From a virus, in the IMG/VR virus record IMGVR_UViG_3300023174_003901, positions 124,001 through 188,000 of that record: a stretch of DNA of 64,000 bases. One strand, 5' to 3'. Made by a program: the position numbers and the translations under genes. Shown here piece by piece: positions 16,739-25,548 of the stretch. The first letter of the stretch is position 1, and every line of letters begins with the position of its first letter. The notes beneath the pieces were generated by a model, which ran no database searches, was not told where the DNA came from, and worked only from the letters and a program-made list of their open reading frames with translations.

Positions 16739-18255
16739 TATTCGCTCTTGTTGCCCCAGTTGGCAGCACCTTTTTTACGACACTGAACCAAGGCTCCGGA
16801 CGCATAGGCCGACGGCCATACTTTGTATCTGCTTTTTACTTTGTAATAACAAGCATCTTGTTTTTCATTTATCATCAACTCACTGAACATGGGGCCGCCA
16901 CAGTTGGGACAGTGTTGTTCCTGCACAGATTTATCCTTAAGGCCCTGCACCGCAGTTGTGCGTCGGGGATCAGGAGCAGGTGCAGTGTCGGCACTGGGCA
17001 AGAACTTGACTATTGATTGCTTGGTCAGTGGACCCAATACACCATCCACATCTAAATTGGCATTGAATTTTTTGTTCAGCATCTGTTGTATTCTGCGGAT
17101 TTCGTCTGAATTCTTTTGGCCTAGTGTTTCGTTAACAAATTCTTGTATGGTATCTTTTGCTACGTCTTGCTGACCTGGTAATGTATCAGAAACGGTTATC
17201 ATATTTTCAGGAACTATTTGTACGGGAACGCGGCCTTGGTAGCCTGCTACTTGATAGGCCAGGAACCGGTGATTGCCATCTATTACAAAAAGTTGTCCAT
17301 TATCGTTCCACACCAGCAAAGGTTTTAACACACCATTTTGTTTTAATTCTGGTAAAAGTTTGTTAGTTACCCAATCAGCAATTTTAGGATCTTTCATTGA
17401 TTTATGCTTTTCCCACATGCGCAATTTATTGAACGGTACCAAGGTAGACGGCAAACTTTTCTTGATGTTATCATCTATTGTGGCACCTCTATGATTGGTA
17501 TACACAATCACTGGTTTTTGTTCTGACCCTTCTGCTACATCTTCATTTTTCTTTTTGTTCTTTACACAGTTGGGATACCTTTTGCCAAACATGGTTTTCA
17601 TGCCTTCTTTGTGATAGCCTTTCCAGCAGGCTTCTTCTAAATCCACGCCCTCGTCAGTTTTCTTGTTGGCATTGATGTAGGCACGATACACCGCGGCTGC
17701 TGATGCCTTGCCGGCTGCCCGGGCACGTTGTTCCATGGCCACTGCGGCCTGTATCTTGTGTGCATGGCTCCGACCACTGTTGCGTATCTTTGCAACACTG
17801 GCACGTGCGTCTTCAACTGTGGCAAACTTCAAGCCAGTTATGGTGCCTCGAGGATTCTCATCTGTGTATAAATCACTATGTTTCTTTGAATCAGCAGGTT
17901 GCCCTGGTTTCCTAGCAATTCGTGGGCTTTCCGTCACAGGCCGTTGCCAGGCACGGGCCGGAACGTTAAGTGTTTTTTCCAAATGTTTTAGTGAAGCATT
18001 TGTCAACAAGTCTGTGCTGTCTCTACCGGGTTGATAATACCACTTGCCACTTTTGGTTTGTCTTAGCCCCATAATCTTTAAATCAAGATGGTTGAAACTG
18101 CGGCCACCTCGAGCCACATCAAAGAAGTAGAGTGTGTCAGCAGGGTTGGTCACTGATTCTGTCTTGGGCTTTTTGCCGGCCTTTCGCATGGCAATGGCAA
18201 TAGCGGCCTGCTGTGCAGGGTTGGCTGCTTCTGAGAAGAAATCACCGAGTATCAT
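16738..18255 (-). CDS. Multidomain internal-virion-type protein: ParB-like loop and peptidoglycan-binding domain
   Basis: A 505-residue protein starting with the capsid-targeting-like MILGDFFSEA (cut possible after FSE). Domains in order: an N-terminal region to about 130; a helical repeat RGTITGLKFATVEDARASV to about 197; a CW..Y...G.K...GKRYPNC module (210-230); DVAEG (239-243), a possible protease site; a ParB/sulfiredoxin-like domain (about 265-350) with VIDGNHRFLAY (324-334); a PG_binding_1-like domain (383-417, IRRIQQML, VDGVLGPLT); a CPNCGG zinc-type knuckle (449-454); and a C-terminal CYYKVKSRYKVWPS..ASGALVQCRKKGAANWG module that I recall from many phage proteins. Likely a polyvalent injected protein. 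Confidence 0.75.
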   Translation of the reverse strand: MILGDFFSEAANPAQQAAIAIAMRKAGKKPKTESVTNPADTLYFFDVARGGRSFNHLDLKIMGLRQTKSGKWYYQPGRDSTDLLTNASLKHLEKTLNVPARAWQRPVTESPRIARKPGQPADSKKHSDLYTDENPRGTITGLKFATVEDARASVAKIRNSGRSHAHKIQAAVAMEQRARAAGKASAAAVYRAYINANKKTDEGVDLEEACWKGYHKEGMKTMFGKRYPNCVKNKKKNEDVAEGSEQKPVIVYTNHRGATIDDNIKKSLPSTLVPFNKLRMWEKHKSMKDPKIADWVTNKLLPELKQNGVLKPLLVWNDNGQLFVIDGNHRFLAYQVAGYQGRVPVQIVPENMITVSDTLPGQQDVAKDTIQEFVNETLGQKNSDEIRRIQQMLNKKFNANLDVDGVLGPLTKQSIVKFLPSADTAPAPDPRRTTAVQGLKDKSVQEQHCPNCGGPMFSELMINEKQDACYYKVKSRYKVWPSAYASGALVQCRKKGAANWGNKSE

Positions 18256-18518
18256 GATTTTTTCCTCTTTGTAGACACATTGATGGCTGGGCCTGAGCGT
18301 TCAGGATTGGGATCTTGTTTGCGTTTGCGGCTAGCGGCACTTGCACGACCTTTCTTGCCCAGTGAGTGTGCCTTGGAGGCAGGCAAGCACTTGGGTTTGC
18401 CTTCAGAATCTGATCCTCTGGCACAATCGCCGCGGATTTTACCATCAGGACCAAATCGTACCCATTTGTCTTTAAACCACTTGCGTAGGTTTTCGTTCAT
18501 GAATTCATCGGCTCTCAT
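18252..18518 (-). CDS. Small basic DUF5872-like protein
   Basis: An 88-residue, strongly basic protein: MRADEFMNENLRKWFKDKW, then CARG..EGKPKCLPASKAHSL, and an Arg/Lys-rich end (SRKRKQDPNPERSG, NVSTKRKK). I recall this KWF.dKW..PKC.P..A architecture from phage proteins classed as DUF5872; the number is from memory. It also carries the MRAxEF-type N-terminus. A small DNA-binding internal protein is the simplest reading. Confidence 0.7.
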   Translation of the reverse strand: MRADEFMNENLRKWFKDKWVRFGPDGKIRGDCARGSDSEGKPKCLPASKAHSLGKKGRASAASRKRKQDPNPERSGPAINVSTKRKKS

Positions 18519-18542
18519 ATGTTTACTTAGCCCTGTCGGCTT

Positions 18543-19013
18543 TTACCTTATTCTGTGCAGTAGATAAACTGTGGTGTTGGCCATGTCACTGCGATCCAAT
18601 CTATAACCCCAGGCCTGAGCATAGCGTTGCACCAGGCGATCATAGAGATTGCTTCGGCTCATGGGTTTCTGTCCAGGCTCAACATCTTTGTCGGCTGTGA
18701 AACGCAGGGTTTCAGGCTGTTCCATTTCTATGAATTGACCAATAGCGGTCAACACTGTGGCAAACACTCGCTGAGCATCACCGGCTCCGGAAATGTCCAG
18801 GCGATTGTCGCGCCAAAATTCAACTACCCAATCTTCATTGTCGGCCACATCAGAATCAGTATAGAAATTGATTGTGAGATTGGTGCCATCTGGCAGTCGT
18901 GCTAAGGCATCATATCTAGGATCCTGTTCAGCACCGGGCTCGTCCTGATTGTTGTCCCAGTGAAATGCATAGGGTTGGTCAAATGCTTCTAAGATAATAT
19001 CTGTGACCCTCAT
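18543..19013 (-). CDS. Capsid-targeting-type protein of unknown function, 156 aa
   Basis: Begins MRVTDIILEAF, where I-L-E followed by A fits a prohead-protease site. The body has a beta pair (TNLTINFYTDSD, WVVEFWRDNRLDISG), a helix QRVFATVLTAIGQFIEM and a ETLRFTADKDVEPG strand, then DRLVQRYAQAWGYRL. I recall related stand-alone phage proteins but no function. It overlaps 19010-20452 by four bases. Confidence 0.68.
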   Translation of the reverse strand: MRVTDIILEAFDQPYAFHWDNNQDEPGAEQDPRYDALARLPDGTNLTINFYTDSDVADNEDWVVEFWRDNRLDISGAGDAQRVFATVLTAIGQFIEMEQPETLRFTADKDVEPGQKPMSRSNLYDRLVQRYAQAWGYRLDRSDMANTTVYLLHRIR

Positions 19014-20452
19014 TTTTTCTTTGCCTTTGCTCTACCAGCCTTCATATTGGCCAACCAGTGTGCCATGCGTTGCTTTTCACCTGAACTATTTTTAGCAGTT
19101 TTTCTCAGACTGCTTACTGATGCCTTGGTGTTCACACCTGAACGCTTGGCAAGTCCTTTGCGGCCAGGATTCTTGCCATCAGCAAAGTTTTCTGCTACAC
19201 CTTGCTTGGGAATCAACAATTCAGGCATACGATACTCACTGACATCTACTGGATATGGCTGTAGTGATGCTTTGTATAATTCGGCATACTGTTGTTTTTC
19301 TTCGGATGTCTTGGCTCTGTAAAACTTGTTGGCAATGGCCATGTCGCCCACCAAAGTTCCTGGTGGAATTGAAATCTTTTTTGGACCATAGTATTTTAAT
19401 TTGTCAGAATCTTTGTTGGTCAAACTGTAAAAGGTTGATTCCCATTTGTCCGGGTGCAAGGCATATTGTGCTGTTGTTCTTTCTGGCACAAACTCTGCAA
19501 GTGTATCTGCACCAGGATGAAATTTACCTAACTTGGATAAACTTATAGCAGTATCATTGCTTTCGCCTTCCGCAACAACCGGTTTGACAGGAACATAGGC
19601 AGGCACACTGGTCATGCCTGCTTCTACCGCGGCTACAGCACGATGGTTGCCATCAATGATCCAACCCTGTGAATCAACCACAATGGGCATACTTTTTAAC
19701 ACTGATCCAATCCGTGGTATCAATTCTTGAACTTTGTCATTGTCCACCCAGTTCACACGATTGTAAGGATCCGGTTCTTCGCCATCAGGATCCAAGTTCA
19801 GTTGTGACAAGGGAATACTCTTTAATTCCCACTCAGGATGATCAGTTATGCTGTATTCAATGTCAAATGCTTCTGGAGCATGAGCACGTTTGACATAATC
19901 AAGCACTTGGTCGGCCGCCATGGATTCTGTTATGCCTGGCCTGCTTTGTGCCACGGCCACATAGGCAGGACCAACGTAGCCATCAGGATACCGGGCAAAG
20001 TGTTGTATGGTTCTATGCCAACCTTCCAACAGTTCATAACCGTTGCCAAATTTAATTAATATTGCAGGTTCTCGACTCACACCGCCCTGTTGTATCAATG
20101 CCGCTTGTGTGGCATGTCTTTCAGCATCTTTGGGTATGCCCATACCCATGTCACTGGTGCCGCCTGCACGACCAATTAACTTTCGTTTGCTCTTCGGCTC
20201 AAACATGTCCATGGTAAACTTCATGTTGGGTACAAGTTGCCAAGGGTTGACATTAGGACTTAGTCCTGCATCTGCGATCATTTCGATAATTTCATCTTTG
20301 ACTGCTCTACTATCAGTGGTGTAATTTTTATTTTTACCGCGACCTTTGTACAACCAGTCTTGCACAACATATTCTGGCCATGTGGGAACAATGCTTCGGA
20401 TGTATTGATACATCCTGTCTCTGAGTTCTATTAAAAATTCACTTGCTCTCAT
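19010..20452 (-). CDS. Internal-virion-type protein with two ParB-like loops
   Basis: A 480-residue protein starting MRASEFLIEL (cut possible after LIE). It contains two ParB/Srx-like segments: ELLEGWHRTIQHF (140-152) in the first, and a fuller one at about 213-290 with IPLSQLNLDPDG and IIDGNHRAVAAVEAG (265-279). VVAEG (292-296) and QGVAEN (417-422) separate modules. The C-terminus is a basic module (KGLAKRSGVN.., SSGEKQRMAHWLANMKAGR) that I recall from other phage proteins. ParB-like domains can be CTPases/nucleases or kinases, so an anti-host effector is plausible, but the substrate is unknown. Confidence 0.73.
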   Translation of the reverse strand: MRASEFLIELRDRMYQYIRSIVPTWPEYVVQDWLYKGRGKNKNYTTDSRAVKDEIIEMIADAGLSPNVNPWQLVPNMKFTMDMFEPKSKRKLIGRAGGTSDMGMGIPKDAERHATQAALIQQGGVSREPAILIKFGNGYELLEGWHRTIQHFARYPDGYVGPAYVAVAQSRPGITESMAADQVLDYVKRAHAPEAFDIEYSITDHPEWELKSIPLSQLNLDPDGEEPDPYNRVNWVDNDKVQELIPRIGSVLKSMPIVVDSQGWIIDGNHRAVAAVEAGMTSVPAYVPVKPVVAEGESNDTAISLSKLGKFHPGADTLAEFVPERTTAQYALHPDKWESTFYSLTNKDSDKLKYYGPKKISIPPGTLVGDMAIANKFYRAKTSEEKQQYAELYKASLQPYPVDVSEYRMPELLIPKQGVAENFADGKNPGRKGLAKRSGVNTKASVSSLRKTAKNSSGEKQRMAHWLANMKAGRAKAKKK

Positions 20453-23400
20453 ATCATCACCGGCAACACTTCAATATCTGCACCTGGTGCAGGGGATAAC
20501 GATCCTTGACGACGTTGATCCTGCAACCAAGTTTGTGCAATGCGATTGGCATCTGCTTGATTGTTGCCTACACCACGGAAGCGCCATACTTCTTCGCCAT
20601 CAATCATGACTCGCCACTGTCCACTAAAACTATTGCCAGGCGGTGCCGAACTGGCCTGATCTGTGGTGCCAAACAAGTCTCTGAATGAGTAATCCGTGTT
20701 GCGGCCATTGGTACGGTCCGGGAAGTTCTGTGCCACATCCATGGGAACTTCGGGAATTTCCTGCTGTGCCGCAACTGGATTGAATATCACCTGCAGACTC
20801 AGTTGACGGGCATCAACACCATGTCTGCGGGCTGTGTCGTCTCGTACCGCCAGGGCCTGATCCTGACTGGCACCACGTACGGTGTTGAGTGTCTCGTCAG
20901 TCTCACGATCCACTATGCGCCAGTCACGTGGAATTTGAGAAGGTTGAGGTCTGATCTCTTGGAATCCGTAGTCTTCAGTAGTTGTGGGCAGGCCAGCGGC
21001 TGCCAGCCACTCTCCATAAATTCTGTTGGCATCTCTGCGATCGTCAGCACGGAATCTAAACACAGGGTTAGTATTGAACCGATCCACAACTGCATAGTTG
21101 GCGTTGGTTGATTGACTTGGCAAGCCCAGGCGGTTCTCCATGTCGGTCTGTGTGCCTACGTTGGCCCCACTGCCTGTACCTCTAGTTCTCACACCGTAGA
21201 GATCGTGCCGTCCAGTGGAAATAAGTGCCATGGCTTGACGTTGTGCCGCGCCACGATCAGTTATGGGTTGTCCGCCCTGAAGAAGATTAACCGTACTGTT
21301 GCCAGTTTGTCTGTTGTAAACTTCCCAAGGCCCAGGTCCGGTAGGCCGCAAAGGGTTGGACGCGGCGTCTTGATCGGTATTACCGCTGCCATCCACAGGT
21401 CTAGCACCAAACAACAAGCGAGCATCTACTGTGCCTATGCCGTGGGGACCAAAATTGATATAATCATCTAATCTTGTGTTTACATCTGATTGATTGCGAG
21501 CAGAGAATTCAGTGTCGGGGACGGCCTCACCAGTGCGTCTATCGAACAGTTCATAGGTTCCTGTGCCGGTCTGTGGTGCGCCAGGTTTGTCTGGTTGTTC
21601 ATCGTAGGGCCGTAAAACTTCAGCATCCATTTGAGCCAGAGTGTTGACCAAGAGTGGTTCGCCCCATTCTTTTGCAGCCTTCTGTTTGGCTTCTTCTTCT
21701 GAGGTAGCAACCACTTCCACTGTGTAACTATATTGGCCAGCATTCTTGCCGTATTTGTAAACTTTCCACCACATTTTTTGGCCGTCAGTCTTGCCACGTT
21801 TGATATTGCGTTGTAACTGTGCCTGTTTGATAAAACTACGCAGGGCCGCTTTGGGAATCTTGCCGGCCACATAGTCACTAAAGTACTTGATGGTGTCGTC
21901 ATCTCGGTTGTTTTCAGTCAACATTTTGTAGAGTTTGGTCAGGTACTCTTGACGATACATTTCAGGATTTAGTGCCGCACTCATGGCCACAGTAAATCTC
22001 AACAGAGTGTTTTCAATCTTGTCAAAATTTTCGTCCAACCAGTCGCCACCGGGTGAGCGGAATTCAATGTGTCCATCCTTGGTGTTGATTGATGTATACT
22101 TGCTGGTGATGCCTGAGTGTATGGCCTTGCTGGCCAACTGATCCAAGTTGCCCTTCATCTTGTCCAACAACTGGGCGGCATTGTCAGGATTGTCACGCAC
22201 AGCCCGTTTCACAATGTCCAGTGCTGATTTGGCATAGGTGTTGCCACTACGACCAAATGCATCCAGCACATATTTGTCACCCATGAGCAGGGCCAGTTTA
22301 ACAAAGTCCAAGTTTTCTCTACTGTAGTCCGGCACAGAGATATTGATGTGCAGGCCAGTTGAATCATTGGTGTAACAACCATACTCCTTGGCCCAGCGTT
22401 TGACTTTGTTCAAGTCGCTGAGTATTTCATCAATAGGCAAGGGTGGACTCACAAACTCCAGGCCTTGATCGTTGGGATCATCTGGTTCCAGGCTGCCATC
22501 TGGTTCCACCACATATCGTATTTGAGTTGGGCTGGGACGGATTGTACTGCCTGAGTGATAGTTGCCACTGGCTCTGACATCGCGACCAATGGCATTTTCA
22601 AACTCTTGTGCCACATCTTCAATGCTGGCTTCGCCACCGCTTTGGGGGTCGCTCCAGTGCGGCCAACTCATGCTGTAGGCATTTTCAATTTCGCTCATGT
22701 TACTTAGATCTGCACCATCCAACCAGTCGCTTTCGTCATAACTTTCTTGATTTTCTTCGCGGAACTCTTCGTAGGCTGTTTGATATTGATCACTCACAGG
22801 ATCAGCATGAACATTGGCAGCATATTCTTCCAGGGCTTCTGTGCGTTCCAGGTCAGATTTTTCCTCTGGATTCCACTCTGACTCGTCTACGTTTTCTTTA
22901 ACCCATTGATATATGTATTCCTCACCCCCACTGTCCCAGTCGTCGGAGATCTTTTGATCCAACCATTCTGTATAGTCGTTCCGCATGCTGTCACGCATCT
23001 CATCGCAACTGCGGCGACTGTTCCAGTCACCATCATAGAAAAAGTCATATGCATCCTGTATGCTACGGCAACGTTGGTCGTAGTCGTAGTCGGGTTCCTG
23101 GTCGGCATCACCGCTGCCGCCTTCAACATTGGGCACAATCATTTCAAATTCCATACCGGCTATGGCGCCGGTCTTGGCAGCCTCTCGACGCAGGTTCTTT
23201 GAACCCATATTGATTTCAAACAGGTCTTGTTGTTTGAATTGAGCCAGTTCCTCTGCTAAACTTTCGTTTAGTTTGGCGGTCAACAATGCAGGACGACCTT
23301 GAGCGTCTGTTTGTAGTCCTAGTTTGTTGGCTTCTTTGCCCACAGCACCTGGTCGAACGTCTCGAGTCAAGGCCATGATAAAGCGTGGATCACGGGCCTG

Positions 23401-24546
23401 TTTCTTTGTGGGAATGTATCCTGAGGCTTCCTCCAATGGCACATGGGCAAACATCTCAGGATGTTTCTCTGCCCAGTGACGCATGATGCGACCTGCCATG
23501 GCATTGGCTTCATCTTCATAGGGACTGCCTGTCTCTCCGGCATTGTCGGGTAGTTTTTGTTTCTCTGCTTGCTTGCGATGTGTAAACTCATGGGCCATGG
23601 TTCGCAGGATGTCTAGAGTGTGGCGGCCTGCTGTGGCCAAGTGTAGCACATTGTTTTCGGGCTCATATTGACCAAACGATCCTGTCTGTTCACTCCAGTC
23701 TGTGCTGGTATGCAATTCAATACGGGGTGATTTCTTGATACCCAGGTACTCTATACAACTCTGTGCAAACTGATTGATAGTGTCTTGTAGTCCATCTTCA
23801 GACTCTGTGGTAAAGCCATAAGTCACATGTGGCTTGGCACGTTCATCAATACTGAGTTCTTGGTCCTTGGCAGCATTTCTGGCATCTACTAACTTTTGAA
23901 TATAACCTTGTGTGCGCAACATCTTGAATGCAAGATTCTCAGGACCAAACTCGCCATGCTCATCAAGACCGCTTTGGCGTAGTTGTCGAATCTTGGCCAT
24001 CAAATCAGCCATGACCGCATGGTCTTGAGTCTTGATAGCATCTTGGATGCGTTGTTTTAAATCTTGATACTTGCTACGAGTGTTTTGATCCACAACATCA
24101 GCACGTTGACGACGTGGTACTTGAATCCAGTCGTTGCGGAGCAAACTGTATTCACCTTGTGTCACATGTGGTTGGTCTACATCTTGCACATACAGTTCAA
24201 CATCATAGCCGCCAATCTTGATGTTGTGCTGATTGTTATATGCGTACTTTTTGGCATCAAACAATTCACGATATACCTCATCATTGGGTATGTCAACCAC
24301 AAGGTGCAGGTCTATGTCTGAATTGGGGGTATATGTGTAAGCGGCGTTTGATCCGCTGAGTGTGATGTCTTTTAGATCGAGATCTTTCACGCCCAGTGTT
24401 GCACGAAAATCATCTGCAATTTTCATCAGTGCGTCACGCACTTGGGGCTTCAAATGCTCGTCCTGGCCCCATATTCGGGGGTTTAGACGAGCATTGAATT
24501 TTACAGCGTCGGAAAGTTTATAGCGGTCTAACTCATGGAGATTCAT
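20449..24546 (-). CDS. Giant polyvalent protein: nucleotidyltransferase, metallopeptidase, amidoligase, C-terminal repeats
   Basis: A 1365-residue protein. Residues about 50-125 form a Pol-beta-type nucleotidyltransferase (GS at 65-66, SDIDLHL with Asp77/Asp79, and Asp115 in GGYDVELYV). Residues about 275-360 form a zinc metallopeptidase: HEFTH (319-323) with Glu346 in EDEANAM as likely third ligand. Then the phage-type segment KKQARDPRFIMALT (about 381-394), followed by a putative amidoligase/ATP-grasp-like ligase (about 461-900: GMEFEM 464-469, GLHINIS 731-737, HIEFRSPGG 826-834). Residues about 930-1365 carry six related 50-70 residue W.v.dr.tg units. Such combinations fit the described phage polyvalent proteins injected with DNA. 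The start codon lies in a small stem (ACTCATG/CATGAGT) with no Shine-Dalgarno. Confidence 0.85.
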   Translation of the reverse strand: MNLHELDRYKLSDAVKFNARLNPRIWGQDEHLKPQVRDALMKIADDFRATLGVKDLDLKDITLSGSNAAYTYTPNSDIDLHLVVDIPNDEVYRELFDAKKYAYNNQHNIKIGGYDVELYVQDVDQPHVTQGEYSLLRNDWIQVPRRQRADVVDQNTRSKYQDLKQRIQDAIKTQDHAVMADLMAKIRQLRQSGLDEHGEFGPENLAFKMLRTQGYIQKLVDARNAAKDQELSIDERAKPHVTYGFTTESEDGLQDTINQFAQSCIEYLGIKKSPRIELHTSTDWSEQTGSFGQYEPENNVLHLATAGRHTLDILRTMAHEFTHRKQAEKQKLPDNAGETGSPYEDEANAMAGRIMRHWAEKHPEMFAHVPLEEASGYIPTKKQARDPRFIMALTRDVRPGAVGKEANKLGLQTDAQGRPALLTAKLNESLAEELAQFKQQDLFEINMGSKNLRREAAKTGAIAGMEFEMIVPNVEGGSGDADQEPDYDYDQRCRSIQDAYDFFYDGDWNSRRSCDEMRDSMRNDYTEWLDQKISDDWDSGGEEYIYQWVKENVDESEWNPEEKSDLERTEALEEYAANVHADPVSDQYQTAYEEFREENQESYDESDWLDGADLSNMSEIENAYSMSWPHWSDPQSGGEASIEDVAQEFENAIGRDVRASGNYHSGSTIRPSPTQIRYVVEPDGSLEPDDPNDQGLEFVSPPLPIDEILSDLNKVKRWAKEYGCYTNDSTGLHINISVPDYSRENLDFVKLALLMGDKYVLDAFGRSGNTYAKSALDIVKRAVRDNPDNAAQLLDKMKGNLDQLASKAIHSGITSKYTSINTKDGHIEFRSPGGDWLDENFDKIENTLLRFTVAMSAALNPEMYRQEYLTKLYKMLTENNRDDDTIKYFSDYVAGKIPKAALRSFIKQAQLQRNIKRGKTDGQKMWWKVYKYGKNAGQYSYTVEVVATSEEEAKQKAAKEWGEPLLVNTLAQMDAEVLRPYDEQPDKPGAPQTGTGTYELFDRRTGEAVPDTEFSARNQSDVNTRLDDYINFGPHGIGTVDARLLFGARPVDGSGNTDQDAASNPLRPTGPGPWEVYNRQTGNSTVNLLQGGQPITDRGAAQRQAMALISTGRHDLYGVRTRGTGSGANVGTQTDMENRLGLPSQSTNANYAVVDRFNTNPVFRFRADDRRDANRIYGEWLAAAGLPTTTEDYGFQEIRPQPSQIPRDWRIVDRETDETLNTVRGASQDQALAVRDDTARRHGVDARQLSLQVIFNPVAAQQEIPEVPMDVAQNFPDRTNGRNTDYSFRDLFGTTDQASSAPPGNSFSGQWRVMIDGEEVWRFRGVGNNQADANRIAQTWLQDQRRQGSLSPAPGADIEVLPVMI

Positions 24547-24551
24547 GAGTG

Positions 24552-24559
24552 TATTTACC
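24552..24559 (-). promoter_or_regulatory. Late-promoter-like box GGTAAATA
   Basis: Minus-strand GGTAAATAC, 5 bases before the start of the polyvalent-protein gene. It resembles T4 late TATAAATA and matches other boxes in this window (see 26592, 27588, 35432, 54539). If used, the transcript would be nearly leaderless. Confidence 0.45.
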
Positions 24560-24560
24560 G

Positions 24561-25499
24561 TTAAGCGGCTTTGGTGGCCTTGACTTTCTTATCTGCCTTT
24601 TTATCTACTTTTTTGCTGGTTGCAATCACTTTTGCTTCCACAGGCACCGCAGTTGTTTGTGCGGCAGCGGCAGCAATCTGATTGTTCACAGCAATTTCAT
24701 GCAGGTCTTGATACAGTTTGTCCTGTGTTTGATAGTCAAACACATAGGTACCTGTATGTCGGAGCAACACACGGCGATCAATCCAGACTTGGCCACCCAG
24801 GTCACGCCAGTTTTCACAGAATGTCCAGTCTTCTGAGTAGTAACGATTTTCACGCACTGCTGTGTCAAAGTAGGTTTTCATGTAAGGGTTAAGAACAGGG
24901 TCCAGACCAATATCATTGGTAAATGGCTTCACAGCAGGGTGTGCATTGAGTTTCTCAAACACTTCACGCTTCATGAGCAAGAAGCCCGTGCCGGTCTTGG
25001 TAACTTCAACCAAGCCTGATGGATCATCTTGTGGTGTGCCAGGAATGCCGTTCACGCACCATTTCACTGGCAACGACTTCATTGGATACAATCCGCCTAC
25101 CACATCCTTTTGATGGTTCAACATGGCCAACAAGTGCCAGGGCTCCCAACCAATGTCAGCGTCAATAAACATCAAGTGTGTGGATTCTTTTGTGTGCAAG
25201 AACTTGGCAGTGAGTGTGTTACGTGCGCGGCTAATAAGTGATTCATTAGTCATGGTTTCTACTGTCCAATCAATGCCCAGTTGACGAGCAGTGTTAGCCC
25301 ACTTGATATAACTCATGAATGTTGATTCAGTCAGCATACCACCATAACATGGCATGCAAATATGCACTCGTGTGGTTTTCAAATAATCAAGATTTACTTG
25401 AATTTGGTTCTGTGGTTGTCCATTTGGAGTTTCCTGCGGTGCCAATGGCACGTCTGAAGGCAGTGTGGCTGGGGGTGTGGTTCCGGTTTGGGTTATCAT
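24561..25499 (-). CDS. GT-A glycosyltransferase-like protein
   Basis: A 312-residue protein with GT-A/GT2 features: RVHICMPCYGGML, SLISRARNTLTAKFL (about 90-104), the metal-binding LMFIDADIGWEPW (DxD, about 111-123), GGLYPMK, FLLMKREVFEKL and a SEDWTFCENWRDLGG acceptor-site segment. The C-terminus is an Ala/Lys-rich tail (KVDKKADKKVKATKAA). Similar enzymes occur in many T4-like phages; target unknown. Its ribosome binding site lies in a stem-loop (25506-25534). Confidence 0.78.
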   Translation of the reverse strand: MITQTGTTPPATLPSDVPLAPQETPNGQPQNQIQVNLDYLKTTRVHICMPCYGGMLTESTFMSYIKWANTARQLGIDWTVETMTNESLISRARNTLTAKFLHTKESTHLMFIDADIGWEPWHLLAMLNHQKDVVGGLYPMKSLPVKWCVNGIPGTPQDDPSGLVEVTKTGTGFLLMKREVFEKLNAHPAVKPFTNDIGLDPVLNPYMKTYFDTAVRENRYYSEDWTFCENWRDLGGQVWIDRRVLLRHTGTYVFDYQTQDKLYQDLHEIAVNNQIAAAAAQTTAVPVEAKVIATSKKVDKKADKKVKATKAA

Positions 25500-25505
25500 A
25501 AGTTC

Positions 25506-25534
25506 CTCGTTAAAATTGTATAATATTTAACGAG
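25506..25534 (-). promoter_or_regulatory. RBS-hiding stem-loop containing a late-promoter box
   Basis: Perfect 9-base arms CTCGTTAAA (25526-25534 on the minus strand) and TTTAACGAG (25506-25514) with an 11-base loop. The GAG of the GAGGAA ribosome binding site is in the downstream arm. GTTAAATA (25524-25531) lies mainly in the upstream arm, so RNA started from it would lack that arm and expose the site. Confidence 0.6.
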
Positions 25535-25548
25535 TTTAGCACAGGGCG

